64,000 bases of DNA from positions 62,001 through 126,000 of the forward strand of contig NZ_BAAADS010000006.1 in NCBI RefSeq assembly GCF_039522605.1. The letters are read 5' to 3'. This DNA comes from Lentibacillus siamensis. GTDB lineage: Bacteria > Bacillota > Bacilli > Bacillales > Amphibacillaceae. Positions 48,185 to 57,111 of this stretch are shown here, one piece after another. The translations under genes were made by a program, and so were the position numbers. The notes beneath the pieces were generated by a model that ran no database searches, was not told the origin of the DNA, and saw only the letters and a program-made list of their open reading frames with translations. The stretch's first letter is position 1, and each line of letters begins with the position of its first letter.

Positions 48185-49336
48185 TCACATCCATTCCAGA
48201 TAAGTTTTCTGTGCTGCCTTCGTTCCGGTTGCGGTTTCGGTTTCACCGCTGATTTTTTGAACCCCAATTTCGATGAGGCTGATTGTTTGCAGGACATTTG
48301 CAGGTGAGCAGTATCCCATATGGCCAATCCGGAAAATATCGCCTTTCATATGCTGCTGACCGCCTGCAAGATCGAGACCGAATTCAGCTTTAAGTAATTT
48401 TCGCATTGCGTCTGGATCAAAATTTTTCGGCTGAACTGCAGTTACGGTTGGGGAGGCATCCTCGTCACTTGCTAGAAGTGGAATATCCATTGCCCGAAAT
48501 GCGGCTCTGGTCATTTCTTTCATTAATAGATGCCGATTGAAAACCTGTTCCAATCCTTCATTGTTAATACGATTCAGAACCTGCTCCAGTCCCATTAACA
48601 GTGACAGTCCCGGGGTAAACGGCGTTGAATCATCTGCCAGTTTGTCCCGGTATTTGACAAGGTCTAAATAAAAAGGACGAGCTGAATTTTTTTCGATTAC
48701 GTTCCAGGCGGTTGGACTTACTGCAATAAAACAAAGTCCGGGCGGCAGCATCATCGCTTTTTGTGAGCCTGTTAAAAGCACATCAATGCCCCAATCGTCC
48801 ATTTTTACATCGGCACCGCCAATCGCAGAAACTCCATCCACGATAAATAAACCATCCGTGTGAGTATGTACTGCCTCTGCCAGGTCCTGTATCGGGTTCA
48901 AGACACCTGTTGAAGTCTCGCAGAACGTGGCAAATACAGCTTTAATATTGGGATGTTTTTCAGCATACTTCCGTACTATATCAGGAGACACGGCTTTTCC
49001 CCATTCGACATCATGGCGGATAACATTTAGCTTATGGTTATCGCAAATTTTGGCAAATCGTTCGCCGAATGCACCTGTTACCAATACCAGAACCTTTTCG
49101 CCGGGACTGACCGTATTAACAACAGCCGCTTCAAGTCCGGCTGTGCCGCTTGCGGTCATCATTAAAACATCCTGTCCGGTTCCAAATACCGATTTTAGCC
49201 TTGATTTTAGCCGCTGCAGTAATTGTTTCGTTTCAGAGCCCCGGTGTCCGATCATCGGCTGATTCATGGCCTGTTGAACGCTTGGAGGGATTGGAGTGGG
49301 TCCGGGGATTCGAAGCAACTGATCTTCAACTGACAT
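48185..49336 (-). CDS. Class V aminotransferase (alanine/serine-glyoxylate or phosphoserine type)
   Basis: A 383-residue fold type I PLP enzyme. It starts RIPGPTPIPPSVQQAMNQPM (GPTP motif), has GTAGLEAAVVNTVSPGEKVL, the cofactor Asp in LFIVDGVSAIGG and the PLP lysine in TGSQKAMMLPPGLC. It belongs to the serine-pyruvate/alanine-glyoxylate group, not classical SerC. Being coupled to serA, it may supply phosphoserine from phosphohydroxypyruvate, as proposed for similar pairs in other organisms, or convert serine and glyoxylate. AAAAGGTG precedes ATG 49336. Confidence 0.83.
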   Translation of the reverse strand: MSVEDQLLRIPGPTPIPPSVQQAMNQPMIGHRGSETKQLLQRLKSRLKSVFGTGQDVLMMTASGTAGLEAAVVNTVSPGEKVLVLVTGAFGERFAKICDNHKLNVIRHDVEWGKAVSPDIVRKYAEKHPNIKAVFATFCETSTGVLNPIQDLAEAVHTHTDGLFIVDGVSAIGGADVKMDDWGIDVLLTGSQKAMMLPPGLCFIAVSPTAWNVIEKNSARPFYLDLVKYRDKLADDSTPFTPGLSLLMGLEQVLNRINNEGLEQVFNRHLLMKEMTRAAFRAMDIPLLASDEDASPTVTAVQPKNFDPDAMRKLLKAEFGLDLAGGQQHMKGDIFRIGHMGYCSPANVLQTISLIEIGVQKISGETETATGTKAAQKTYLEWM

Positions 49337-49543
49337 AATTTCACCTTTTTTCCTGAATTGTTTCCGTTTAATATACGTAATGTTAAAAATATTGTCAACA
49401 CTGGAAAACGCTTTCTTTTAAAATTTCTCTCTTTAATTTATGTTCTGTTTATGATAGTATTTTCTCTTGTACCGAAAGAATTCGAAATCAAATGATCTAC
49501 AAATAGATGAAATCTTAGTTAAAGAAGGAAGAAGGTTTTAGAA

Positions 49544-50953
49544 ATGGTTGCTGAGCAATCAGAAGGTAATCTAAATATTAACAAAATACCACTTATAGCT
49601 GTTCTGCTGTCAGGTGCATTTGCGGCGATCTTGAACCAGACGCTGTTGGCGACTGCACTGCCGCATATCATGGCAGATTTGCATTTGGAAGCTAATTTGG
49701 CACAGTGGCTGACATCAATATTTATGCTCGTAAATGGCATTATGATTCCGATTACCGCATTTTTAATCGGACGCTATACAACAAGGGCATTATTTTTGAC
49801 TGCGATGGGTTTGTTTGCTGTCGGTACACTGATTTGTGCAGTGGCACCCAACTTCGCGATGCTGATGGTGGGGAGAATTATCCAGGCTTCAGGTGCCGGA
49901 ATTATTATGCCACTGATGCAAACAATTCTGTTTCTTATTTTCCCGGTGGACAAACGTGGTACTGCGATGGGGATGTTTGGAATGGTGATTGCATTTGCAC
50001 CGGCAATTGGCCCGACCTTATCCGGTTGGCTGGTTGAAAGTTTCCCATGGAGAAGTCTTTTTTATGTGATTTTTCCAATCGTTGTTATTGATTTTATTAT
50101 CGCTTATTTTGTGCTGGTAAATGTGACAAAGAGAACGTTTCCTAAAGTTGATATTTTGTCCATTATATTATCTTCACTTGGGTTTGGCGGTTTACTTTAC
50201 GGATTCAGTGTGGCGGGAAGCGGATGGACAAAGCTTAATGTAGTGATTCCGTTAATCCTTGGTGCGCTGACATTAACCTGGTTTATTTTGCGGCAACTAC
50301 GCCTGGATGAGCCGATTCTTGAGTTCCGTGTGTTTAAAATAAAAATGTTTACACTTACCACTGCCCTAGGAATGCTGGTATTTATCGCAATGATTGGCGC
50401 AGCAACTGTTCTGCCGCTGCTGATGCAAAATATGCTAGGGTACAGCGCACTTGAATCAGGGCTGATGCTTTTGCCTGGTGCGCTATTAATGGGGCTGATG
50501 AACCCGATTACCGGAAGATTGTTTGATAAGTTCGGGGCCAGATGGCTGGCGATTATCGGATTGACTATTGTTACGGTTACAACATTCATGTTTACGATAT
50601 TAACTCCTGAGACATCGTTTACGTATCTGGCCGTCATGAATGCGATCAGAATGTTCGGGGTAGCAATGGTCATGATGCCGGTCACCACGGCGGGACTTAA
50701 CCATTTACCAATGGACTTAATTCCACATGGTACGGCAATGAATAATACGATGCGTCAGGTCTCCGGTGCGGTCGGAACGGCGTTGCTTGTTACGGTGATG
50801 ACCAATAATATCATTCCGGATGAAGGGGTGGCTGGCATGGTGCATGGTGTCAATGTATCATTTATTGTTGCTGGTATATCGGCTATTATCGGTCTTATTC
50901 TTTCATTCTTCATTCGCAATTCCAGACCGCAAAGCACAGCTGCAGAAAGTTAA
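49544..50953 (+). CDS. DHA2 family MFS drug exporter (EmrB/LmrB-like)
   Basis: A 469-residue, 14-helix exporter. It has the DHA2 hallmark LNQTLLATALPHIMADL near TM1, GRIIQASGAGIIMPLMQTIL in TM4 and motif C-like GMVIAFAPAIGPTLSGWLVE in TM5. Close to Bacillus LmrB/YhcA-type proteins. Substrate unknown. AAGGAAGAAGG precedes ATG 49544. The 200-bp gap to the aminotransferase on the other strand holds both promoters. Confidence 0.87.
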   Translation: MVAEQSEGNLNINKIPLIAVLLSGAFAAILNQTLLATALPHIMADLHLEANLAQWLTSIFMLVNGIMIPITAFLIGRYTTRALFLTAMGLFAVGTLICAVAPNFAMLMVGRIIQASGAGIIMPLMQTILFLIFPVDKRGTAMGMFGMVIAFAPAIGPTLSGWLVESFPWRSLFYVIFPIVVIDFIIAYFVLVNVTKRTFPKVDILSIILSSLGFGGLLYGFSVAGSGWTKLNVVIPLILGALTLTWFILRQLRLDEPILEFRVFKIKMFTLTTALGMLVFIAMIGAATVLPLLMQNMLGYSALESGLMLLPGALLMGLMNPITGRLFDKFGARWLAIIGLTIVTVTTFMFTILTPETSFTYLAVMNAIRMFGVAMVMMPVTTAGLNHLPMDLIPHGTAMNNTMRQVSGAVGTALLVTVMTNNIIPDEGVAGMVHGVNVSFIVAGISAIIGLILSFFIRNSRPQSTAAES

Positions 50954-50957
50954 TGAG

Positions 50958-50997
50958 AAAAAATGCCAAGGGGCTGCCCCCTTGGCATTTTCTTTTA
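50958..50997. terminator. Bidirectional terminator
   Basis: AAAATGCCAAGGG pairs with CCCTTGGCATTTT, with T-rich sequence on both sides. It serves the MFS gene and the converging YflT-like gene. Confidence 0.88.
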
Positions 50998-51411
50998 TTC
51001 ATTCTCAAGATGAATGGACTCCTGCATGGTGACAGTCTCGCTTGTTGGATCATGTCCCATTCTCAGATCGTCGTTTGCAAGAACAATGATTTTTCCTGAT
51101 TCAATATCTGTTTCAAATTTTTCCGCTTGTGTCTTCGATAGTCCCAACTCAACTAATCGATCATGGAAGTTAAACTCTGTTTCCTCTTCATCGACAAACA
51201 TGTGCTTGATTTTACTGAAAAACGATTCTTCATGTTCATTCTCCGCATTGCTTTCTACATTTGCATCTGTCCATTTTTCCAGTCGCATTGATAATGTTTT
51301 GTTTGCCAGGATGGTGATGTTTTCCGCTTTGAATCCTTTTAACGTCATGATGTCTACAGCCTTTATGACCTCTTCTTCCGAGTCATACGGTCCATAAATT
51401 TCGTTAGCCAT
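50995..51411 (-). CDS. General stress protein 17M-like (YflT-type)
   Basis: A 138-residue protein with an N-terminal general-stress 17M-type domain (GPYDSEEEVIKAVDIMTLKG then FKAENITILANK) and a C-terminal acidic part (LSKTQAEKFETDIESGKIIV then LANDD). In Bacillus this family is induced by heat and SigB-type stress. GGAGGTG before ATG 51411 sets the start. It lies upstream of ispA on the opposite side of a short gap. Confidence 0.82.
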   Translation of the reverse strand: MANEIYGPYDSEEEVIKAVDIMTLKGFKAENITILANKTLSMRLEKWTDANVESNAENEHEESFFSKIKHMFVDEEETEFNFHDRLVELGLSKTQAEKFETDIESGKIIVLANDDLRMGHDPTSETVTMQESIHLENE

Positions 51412-51507
51412 CGCCACACCTCCTATCGGAAAAATTACATGTGCCATATATTTGTTTTATGTGAATTTTCCCGGAAAAATGTTTTTTGAAACAGAGACAG
51501 ATTTTTG

Positions 51508-52482
51508 TCATGAACCATAAGGCTTTGTGTAGACATCAAAAAGCTGTTCAAACTTTTCCAGAATTGCGAGTGCGACCAAACCGTTTCCTTCCGCAGATTT
51601 CGGATAGCCGAGCGGGATGGTGCGTCTTACAAGCTGGGCATATAGTTCAGTTTGAGTCAGACGACGGTCAAATCGCTTCTCTGCCACATTAATGATTAAT
51701 GCAAGAGATCCGGATACGTGTGGTGTTGCCATGGAGGTGCCGGACAGTTTCGCGTATTTGCCATCTTTGTAGGTTGATAGAATGTTAACGCCAGGTGCTA
51801 CCAAATCAATTTCATCGTTTGTGTTACTGAATGGAGCAATTTTCCTGCTGAAATCAATGGCACCAACCTGAATCACTTCATTATAGGACCCGGGAAAGGC
51901 AGATTCATCGGTGTTTGCCCGGTCATCACCGCTGTTCCCAGCTGCACAGATGACTGGAATTCCTGCATCAACCGCTTTTTTGACTGCATCATAAAGTTCC
52001 GGAACATCTTCAGGTCCGCCGAGCGACATGGAAATTGCCCGGGTTTTTTCACCGTTTGGCCCCTCCCAGTTCACTGCATAGTTAATGCCGTCAATAATCC
52101 ATTGGTAATCTCCGCTGCCTTCTCCGGTTAAAACTTTGACAACCAGCAAGCTTGCTTCTGGAGCAACACCGGAAATCCCGTCTTGGGATGAGTACGCAGC
52201 AACTGTTCCGGATACGTGTGTTCCGTGGCCGTTATTGTCATCATAGTTGGTTGAATCGCCCTCATAGTCTGATGTGAAGTTTTTCCCGTCAATAATTCGA
52301 TCTTTAAGATTCGGGTGATCAATCTGACAACCGGTATCAATAACTGCTACCACATTTCCTTTCCCTTTGCTGGCCTCCTCCCAGATATCGGGAGCCTGGA
52401 TCATCTGAACACCTTCAGGAATATCCGCTGCAGATTCATAGACTTTGTCTACCTTGTGGGGGATTAAATGAATTTTGCTCAT
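51508..52482 (-). CDS. ispA: Intracellular serine protease (subtilisin family S8)
   Basis: A 324-residue subtilase without signal peptide. The short propeptide carries the ISP-type LIPHKVDKV inhibitory motif. The catalytic triad is in VAVIDTGCQIDHP (Asp), NNGHGTHVSGTVAAY (His) and LSGTSMATPHVSGSL (Ser); the oxyanion Asn is in CAAGNSGDD. In Bacillus such enzymes degrade cytosolic protein during stationary phase and are activated by removal of the propeptide. AAGGAGG precedes ATG 52482. Confidence 0.92.
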   Translation of the reverse strand: MSKIHLIPHKVDKVYESAADIPEGVQMIQAPDIWEEASKGKGNVVAVIDTGCQIDHPNLKDRIIDGKNFTSDYEGDSTNYDDNNGHGTHVSGTVAAYSSQDGISGVAPEASLLVVKVLTGEGSGDYQWIIDGINYAVNWEGPNGEKTRAISMSLGGPEDVPELYDAVKKAVDAGIPVICAAGNSGDDRANTDESAFPGSYNEVIQVGAIDFSRKIAPFSNTNDEIDLVAPGVNILSTYKDGKYAKLSGTSMATPHVSGSLALIINVAEKRFDRRLTQTELYAQLVRRTIPLGYPKSAEGNGLVALAILEKFEQLFDVYTKPYGS

Positions 52483-52665
52483 TACTTGTTCCTCCTTTAT
52501 TAAAAGATATGCAGGAAGTTAAAACTTTCGCAGTTAACAAGTCCATTACCCTTCCATAAAAATGTAAAACGATTAAAAATACCTATTTTTGTATAGGAAA
52601 AGGAAGGGTATTTTGGTGGAGTTTATTTATTTGCCGTATTTTATTCAGTGGAGCTGTCATAGTAA

Positions 52666-52722
52666 ATGCGAGCATATAAAGGCTGAAAGCGAGCATATAT
52701 GCTTCACAAACGAGCATATGTT
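52666..52722. repeat. Intergenic 21-bp phased array, GAGCATAT type (3 units)
   Basis: GAGCATAT cores at 52670, 52691 and 52712, exactly 21 bp apart, each preceded by GC or AAAC. Same unit as at 11448. Located between ispA and the exonuclease gene. Confidence 0.85.
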
Positions 52723-52822
52723 AAATCGCCCGCTTTTTCAGGGTGAACACCTGACGCGCTTTTGCAGGAAACTTTATGCTAAAATTGGAAGAAACAGATT
52801 CGGTTAATTGGAGGCTAAGCAA

Positions 52823-53437
52823 ATGGAATTCGTATCGATTGACTTTGAAACTGCCAATGAAAAGCGGAACAGCCCCTGTGCAATAGGGATTGTTTTCGCC
52901 AACGAGAATGGTATAACAGATGAATACTATAGTCTGATTAACCCGATGATGCGCTTCAGCTCGTTTAACAAACGCATACATGGGATCACAGAAGATGATG
53001 TTGCAGAAGCTCCAACATTTGCTGAATTATGGCCGAAACTGGAAAGTCATCTTGCAGGCAAAATGGCAGTTGCACATAATGCCAGCTTTGATATGAGTGT
53101 TATCCGCGCCACACTTGATTATTTTAACCTGGTGTATCCGGATATGGACTATTTATGTACGGCGAATATTTCCCGGAGTATATGGCCGCAGTTGTATAAT
53201 CATAAATTAAATACAGTTGCTGCGCGTCTCGGTATTACATTCGACCATCACCACGCTCTGGAAGATGCTCGTGTTGCAGCAAAAATATTTATGAAAGCTT
53301 TTGAGACATATGAGACAGCTGAACTGGATATATTTCTAAAGAAGTGTAATATGTCAAAAGGAAAAATTTATGAACGGGGATATGTTCCGCCGAGAGTGAA
53401 GCGGAAGCAGGGTAGCACAAAGCTCTATCTAAAATAA
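52823..53437 (+). CDS. 3'-5' exonuclease, DEDDh family
   Basis: A 204-residue exonuclease of the DnaQ/PolC epsilon type. Exo I is FVSIDFETANEKR (D-x-E), exo II AVAHNASFDMSVIRA (H-N-x-x-F-D) and exo III HHALEDARVAAKIF (H-x4-D). Missing polymerase modules indicate a stand-alone nuclease for repair or RNA turnover. ATG 52823 follows TTGGAGG; the TTG within that site is not the start. Confidence 0.88.
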   Translation: MEFVSIDFETANEKRNSPCAIGIVFANENGITDEYYSLINPMMRFSSFNKRIHGITEDDVAEAPTFAELWPKLESHLAGKMAVAHNASFDMSVIRATLDYFNLVYPDMDYLCTANISRSIWPQLYNHKLNTVAARLGITFDHHHALEDARVAAKIFMKAFETYETAELDIFLKKCNMSKGKIYERGYVPPRVKRKQGSTKLYLK

Positions 53438-53456
53438 GGGAAGGGGTTTTATCACA

Positions 53457-54056
53457 ATGAAAATACTTATTATTGGTGCAAGTGGAACCATTGGCAGGGA
53501 AATTACGTATGAACTGGAGAGGAATCATGAGATCATCCGAGCGGGAAGAAATGGTGCCGATGTTCAGGTCGATAATACATCCGCTGAAAGTATCCGGAAC
53601 ATGTATGAAAAGGTCGGTAAAGTGGATGCTGTAGTCAATGCATCCGGAGGGGCAAACTTTGCATCTGTTTCCGAGCTGACACCGGAGCTGAATGAAAAAG
53701 GAATTGAAAGCAAGCTGAAAGGACAAATTAATTTGGTACTACTTGGGATGGATTATGTGAATGACGGCGGCAGTTTCACCTTGACAACCGGTGTGATGAT
53801 GGATGATCCGATTCCAATGGGTGCATCCGCTGCAATGGCCAACGGCGGTGTCAAGGCGTTTATTAAGTCTGCATCAATCGAAATGCCGCGTGGGATTCGT
53901 ATTAACAGTGTGAGTCCGAATATTGTTGAGGAGTCATGGGAGCGGATTGGCCATTTATTTGCCGGGTTTAATCCGGTTCGGGCTGATAAAGTGGCCCGTG
54001 CATTTGTAAAAAGCGTGGAAGGCCGGCAAACCGGACAGAATTATGAAGTATACTGA
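53457..54056 (+). CDS. Short-chain dehydrogenase-like protein
   Basis: A 199-residue protein with a Rossmann start (KILIIGASGTIGREITYELE, GxxGxxG) and the VVNASGGANFA segment in the NNAG position. The usual YxxxK is not present; the region MGASAAMANGGVKAFIKSAS has Ala-x3-Gly in its place, as in short YwnB/SDR-like proteins, so redox activity is uncertain. GGGAAGGGG precedes ATG 53457. The next gene starts 12 bases after its stop. Confidence 0.75.
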   Translation: MKILIIGASGTIGREITYELERNHEIIRAGRNGADVQVDNTSAESIRNMYEKVGKVDAVVNASGGANFASVSELTPELNEKGIESKLKGQINLVLLGMDYVNDGGSFTLTTGVMMDDPIPMGASAAMANGGVKAFIKSASIEMPRGIRINSVSPNIVEESWERIGHLFAGFNPVRADKVARAFVKSVEGRQTGQNYEVY

Positions 54057-54068
54057 GGAGGGAAAAGT

Positions 54069-54287
54069 GTGGCAGCAATTCAATATGAAATCGTCGAAAC
54101 AATTGCAGTACTTTCCGAATCACCTAAAGGGTGGACTAAAGAGTTAAACTTAGTCAGTTGGAACGGCCGTGATCCGAAGTATGATCTGCGTGATTGGGCT
54201 CCTGATAAAGAAAAGATGGGAAAAGGTGTTACACTGACATCTGAAGAATTGTACAGTCTGAAAGAGGCACTGAATGAGATGGATTGA
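54069..54287 (+). CDS. YdbC/PC4 family DNA-binding protein
   Basis: A 72-residue protein with the PC4-like fold: IQYEIVETIAVLSESPKGWT, KELNLVSWNGRDPKYDLRDW and GVTLTSEELYSLKEAL. Family members such as lactococcal YdbC bind single-stranded DNA as dimers. GAGGAGGG precedes GTG 54069. It is closely linked to the SDR-like gene and probably cotranscribed. Confidence 0.83.
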   Translation: MAAIQYEIVETIAVLSESPKGWTKELNLVSWNGRDPKYDLRDWAPDKEKMGKGVTLTSEELYSLKEALNEMD

Positions 54288-54410
54288 CAGGGCAACTGAT
54301 ACTGGGAATCCTTTGTAAATAGTGCATCTAAATCAGGATTTACTTACGGCTTATTGACGTTGTATAGTAGCAGTAATACATATCAACAGGAATGAATGGA
54401 GGACATGGAA

Positions 54411-55406
54411 GTGAATGCAAAACGATGGATCGCACTTGGAGTGGCGGTTGCTTTATTTGTTGTATCAATAGGGTTTCAATTTTTCTCAAGTCTGGCTGCA
54501 GCAGACTTTGATTCAATGTTTGAGGTCCCGACTAATCAGGAGTTTACGGAAAAAGTTATCGAACAGGGATCAGGAAATAAAATCGCCGTGCTTGAACTGC
54601 AGGGTGTGATACAGGACAGTACAGGCGGATCACTGTTAAATTCGGGCGGCTACAATCATGATAAGTTCATGAAAATGCTTGAAACTGCTGGTGAAGACAG
54701 CAGTGTTTCCGGCATTATTTTACGAATCAATACGCCAGGTGGCGGTGTCGTCGAAAGTGACGAAATCCATGATTTAGTCGTTGAAATAAAGAAAAAACAT
54801 AGTAAGCCAATTTATGTTTCAATGGGGAACACCGCAGCCTCAGGCGGATACTATGTTTCTGCAGCGGCTGACAAAATTGTTGCCCATCCTGCAACACTGA
54901 CCGGTTCGATCGGGGTTATTATGCAGAGCATTAACTATGCTGAATTTGCCAATAATCATGGCATTAAATTCAATACCATCAAGAGTGGACAATTTAAAGA
55001 TATTATGTCACCAAGTAGAAAGATGACCGATAAGGAACGTGATATTCTGCAGACGATGATTGATGGACTTTATGCTGATTTTGTCGAAGTCATTGTTGAA
55101 GGACGCGATATGTCGGAACAAAAAGTGCGTGAACTGGGAGATGGACGTGTTTACACAGGTCAGCAGGCCAAAAATAATGGATTGGTTGATGCGCTTGGTT
55201 CGTTGGATGACACAATTGCCATGATGGAAAAGGACAATGACTGGTCCAATGCAAAAGTTGTAAAATATACAACTGGTTTTCAGTTCAATGAGTTTTTGGG
55301 TGGAACCATGCAAAGCATGTTTGGCGCCAGAACAGATCTCTTCGGCCTGACCGAAATATTGCGTGAATCCGATGGCCCTCGTGCCATGTATCTATATTCA
55401 AAGTAA
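54411..55406 (+). CDS. sppA: Signal peptide peptidase SppA
   Basis: A 331-residue membrane-bound protease. One N-terminal helix (WIALGVAVALFVVSIGFQFF) is followed by the S49 domain. The catalytic Ser lies in NTAASGGYYVSAAADKIV and the Lys in IKSGQFKDIMSPSRKM; TLTGSIGVIMQ is also conserved. It degrades leftover signal peptides and, in Bacillus, affects lantibiotic and lysozyme resistance. GGAGG before GTG 54411 sets the start. The yteJ-like gene follows after 15 bases, the same order as yteI-yteJ in B. subtilis. Confidence 0.92.
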   Translation: MNAKRWIALGVAVALFVVSIGFQFFSSLAAADFDSMFEVPTNQEFTEKVIEQGSGNKIAVLELQGVIQDSTGGSLLNSGGYNHDKFMKMLETAGEDSSVSGIILRINTPGGGVVESDEIHDLVVEIKKKHSKPIYVSMGNTAASGGYYVSAAADKIVAHPATLTGSIGVIMQSINYAEFANNHGIKFNTIKSGQFKDIMSPSRKMTDKERDILQTMIDGLYADFVEVIVEGRDMSEQKVRELGDGRVYTGQQAKNNGLVDALGSLDDTIAMMEKDNDWSNAKVVKYTTGFQFNEFLGGTMQSMFGARTDLFGLTEILRESDGPRAMYLYSK

Positions 55407-55421
55407 AGGGGGTGCCGTTTG

Positions 55422-55886
55422 ATGAGTGAGGAACAAGTAACCTATAACACAACAGATGAATTTGATCGAAATTATGCCGGCTTTTGGATGCGTTTCTGGG
55501 CGTATCTGGCTGATTTGATAATCGTATTCAGCATAAACGGCATCCTGCTTCTGCCATTTAAGTTTATCAATGGCGGTGAAGCAATTGATGTCGGATTTTG
55601 GACGGTGGCAGGCAGTTTGGGTGCAGTTGTTTTTTATCTGTACTTTTTGCTGATGACAAAATGGTTCGGGCAGACATTAGGTAAAATGATCTTCGGCCTG
55701 CGGGTCGTCCGGTCAGATGAGGGACCATTGGGCTGGAGTGACCTTTTGTTTAGGGAAGTCGTCGGCCGGTTCATTTACCGTGTCTTCTTTATATTAAGCA
55801 TATTGTATTTTGTTGTTGCCTTCACCCCGCAGAAACAGGGGATACATGATATGATCGGCAGCACACGGGTAGTTTTTGACAGATGA
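55422..55886 (+). CDS. yteJ: RDD family membrane protein, YteJ-like
   Basis: A 154-residue RDD protein with YAGFWMRFWAYLADLIIVFS at the N-terminus, three to four hydrophobic segments, WFGQTLGKMIFGLRVVRSDE and the C-terminal KQGIHDMIGSTRVV. In B. subtilis YteJ works with and inhibits SppA (YteI), and this gene pair has the same order. GGGGGTG before ATG 55422. Confidence 0.88.
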   Translation: MSEEQVTYNTTDEFDRNYAGFWMRFWAYLADLIIVFSINGILLLPFKFINGGEAIDVGFWTVAGSLGAVVFYLYFLLMTKWFGQTLGKMIFGLRVVRSDEGPLGWSDLLFREVVGRFIYRVFFILSILYFVVAFTPQKQGIHDMIGSTRVVFDR

Positions 55887-55893
55887 AGGTGTA

Positions 55894-55922
55894 AGCCCGG
55901 GCAAACTGCTGTCCGGGCTTTA
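55894..55922 (+). terminator. Intrinsic terminator of the sppA unit
   Basis: AGCCCGGGCA pairs with TGTCCGGGCT, followed by TTATAAC; the T-run is short. Confidence 0.75.
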
Positions 55923-55948
55923 TAACTAAATAAGGGGGAGGAAAAATT

Positions 55949-56437
55949 ATGTCGGGTGAAGAAGCGGCTATTCTTGCTGCATTTGCAGGCATCCTGATTA
56001 TTATTGGTCTGATTATACTTGTTGTTGCAGTTATTTTGTACATTCTCATGGGGATTGGTTTGTTCAAGATTGCCAAACGGGAAGGAAAAGGGGATATTGC
56101 CTGGATGGCATGGGTGCCGATTGTCAACATGTTCCTGCTGACCCAGCTCGTTGAACAGGATGTACATGAATCAATGCGCGGGAAATTTACTTTGATTTAT
56201 GGTCTGGCCTTTGCTGCCTCTGTAGCACTGTATTTTTTTATTCCATTTATTGGGTTTATTTTGAGTGTGCTGCAAATCTACGGTTTTTATTTTATTATTC
56301 AACGATATTCCAAAAATGTTACACTGCACCTTGTTTTGGTAATTATTACAGGGATGGCTGCCATGCCAATCCAGCTGTTTATGTTTCGAAACCGTGAACC
56401 GATCGATATTGGGGATAATATCGTGTTTACTGAATAA
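55949..56437 (+). CDS. Membrane protein, four helices, unknown
   Basis: A 162-residue integral membrane protein. It has helices at GILIIIGLIILVVAVILYIL, DIAWMAWVPIVNMFLLTQLV, AFAASVALYFFIPFIGFIL and LVLVIITGMAAMPIQLFM, with a short basic loop (IAKREGKG) that resembles the DUF5684/YppF-like layout. Function unknown. GGGGGAGG before ATG 55949. Confidence 0.65.
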   Translation: MSGEEAAILAAFAGILIIIGLIILVVAVILYILMGIGLFKIAKREGKGDIAWMAWVPIVNMFLLTQLVEQDVHESMRGKFTLIYGLAFAASVALYFFIPFIGFILSVLQIYGFYFIIQRYSKNVTLHLVLVIITGMAAMPIQLFMFRNREPIDIGDNIVFTE

Positions 56438-56441
56438 AAAT

Positions 56442-56470
56442 TTGTGTAGAATCAGATGGCATGTTATAAT
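56442..56470 (+). promoter_or_regulatory. Putative promoter of the PTS operon
   Basis: TTGTGT (56442-56447), 17-bp spacer, TATAAT (56465-56470). Confidence 0.6.
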
Positions 56471-56483
56471 ATAACGAAATAAT

Positions 56484-56567
56484 AAGGAATCACATGTTAC
56501 TGACAGGATCAGGCATGGTGGTATTGAAAGAGGGGAAACGACCGTCTTCATACTGCCATGCCTTTTT
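56484..56567 (+). promoter_or_regulatory. RNA antiterminator (RAT) overlapping a leader terminator
   Basis: GGAATCACATGTTACTGACA-GGATCAGGCATGG matches the two-loop RAT pattern used by BglG/SacY-type antiterminators. The same GGCATGG (56512-56518) also begins the terminator stem that ends CCATGCC (56556-56562) and TTTTT. Binding of the antiterminator (gene at 57112) would stabilise the RAT and let transcription continue into the PTS genes. Confidence 0.75.
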
Positions 56568-56593
56568 GTTTCACATCAGGAGGAGATGTTACG

Positions 56594-57076
56594 ATGTTCA
56601 AAAATTTATTCGGAAAGAAAGAAGTATCAGTGGCTGCACCGATGAATGGCAATCTGGTGCAATTATCGGATGTTCCGGACCCGGTTTTTAATCAGAAGAT
56701 GATGGGGGATGGGATTGCCATTCAACCGGATGATGGGAAAGTTGTCGCACCGGTTGACGGAGAAATCATCCAAATTCCCGAAACAAAACATGCTATCGGA
56801 CTTCGGACAGCGGATGGAGTGGAAATACTAATCCATATAGGTCTCGAATCCGTCTCCCTTAAAGGTGAAGGCTTCACAGTAAAAACCGAAGTCGGGAAAA
56901 GTGTATCAACCGGTGATGAACTGCTCGAATTTGATCTGGAGTATGTGCGTGAACATGCGGCAGATACGGTTACGCCAATTGTAATTACGAATAGTCAGGA
57001 AACAGAAAAGACGTTTGTCATGACAGAAGAAAAATCGTGCAAAGCGGCAGAAACGGTCATCATAACCTATAAATAG
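56594..57076 (+). CDS. PTS sugar transporter EIIA, glucose type
   Basis: A 160-residue EIIA(Glc)-type domain protein. VSVAAPMNGNLVQLSDVPDP and GDGIAIQPDDGKVVAPVDGE are the family core; the phosphorylated His is in VEILIHIGLESV, with the partner His in ETKHAIGLRT. It transfers phosphate from HPr to the EIIB domain of the permease two genes downstream (57978). GGAGGAG before ATG 56594. First gene of the operon behind the RAT leader. Confidence 0.9.
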   Translation: MFKNLFGKKEVSVAAPMNGNLVQLSDVPDPVFNQKMMGDGIAIQPDDGKVVAPVDGEIIQIPETKHAIGLRTADGVEILIHIGLESVSLKGEGFTVKTEVGKSVSTGDELLEFDLEYVREHAADTVTPIVITNSQETEKTFVMTEEKSCKAAETVIITYK

Positions 57077-57111
57077 CGGAAGCCGATCTGCCAAAGGATG
57101 GAGCCCTGCAA

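Noticed and set aside
48181..48327. 49-codon extension of SerA upstream of 48180
   Set aside because: It lies inside the aminotransferase gene and has no similarity to SerA; the family length fits the GTG at 48180.
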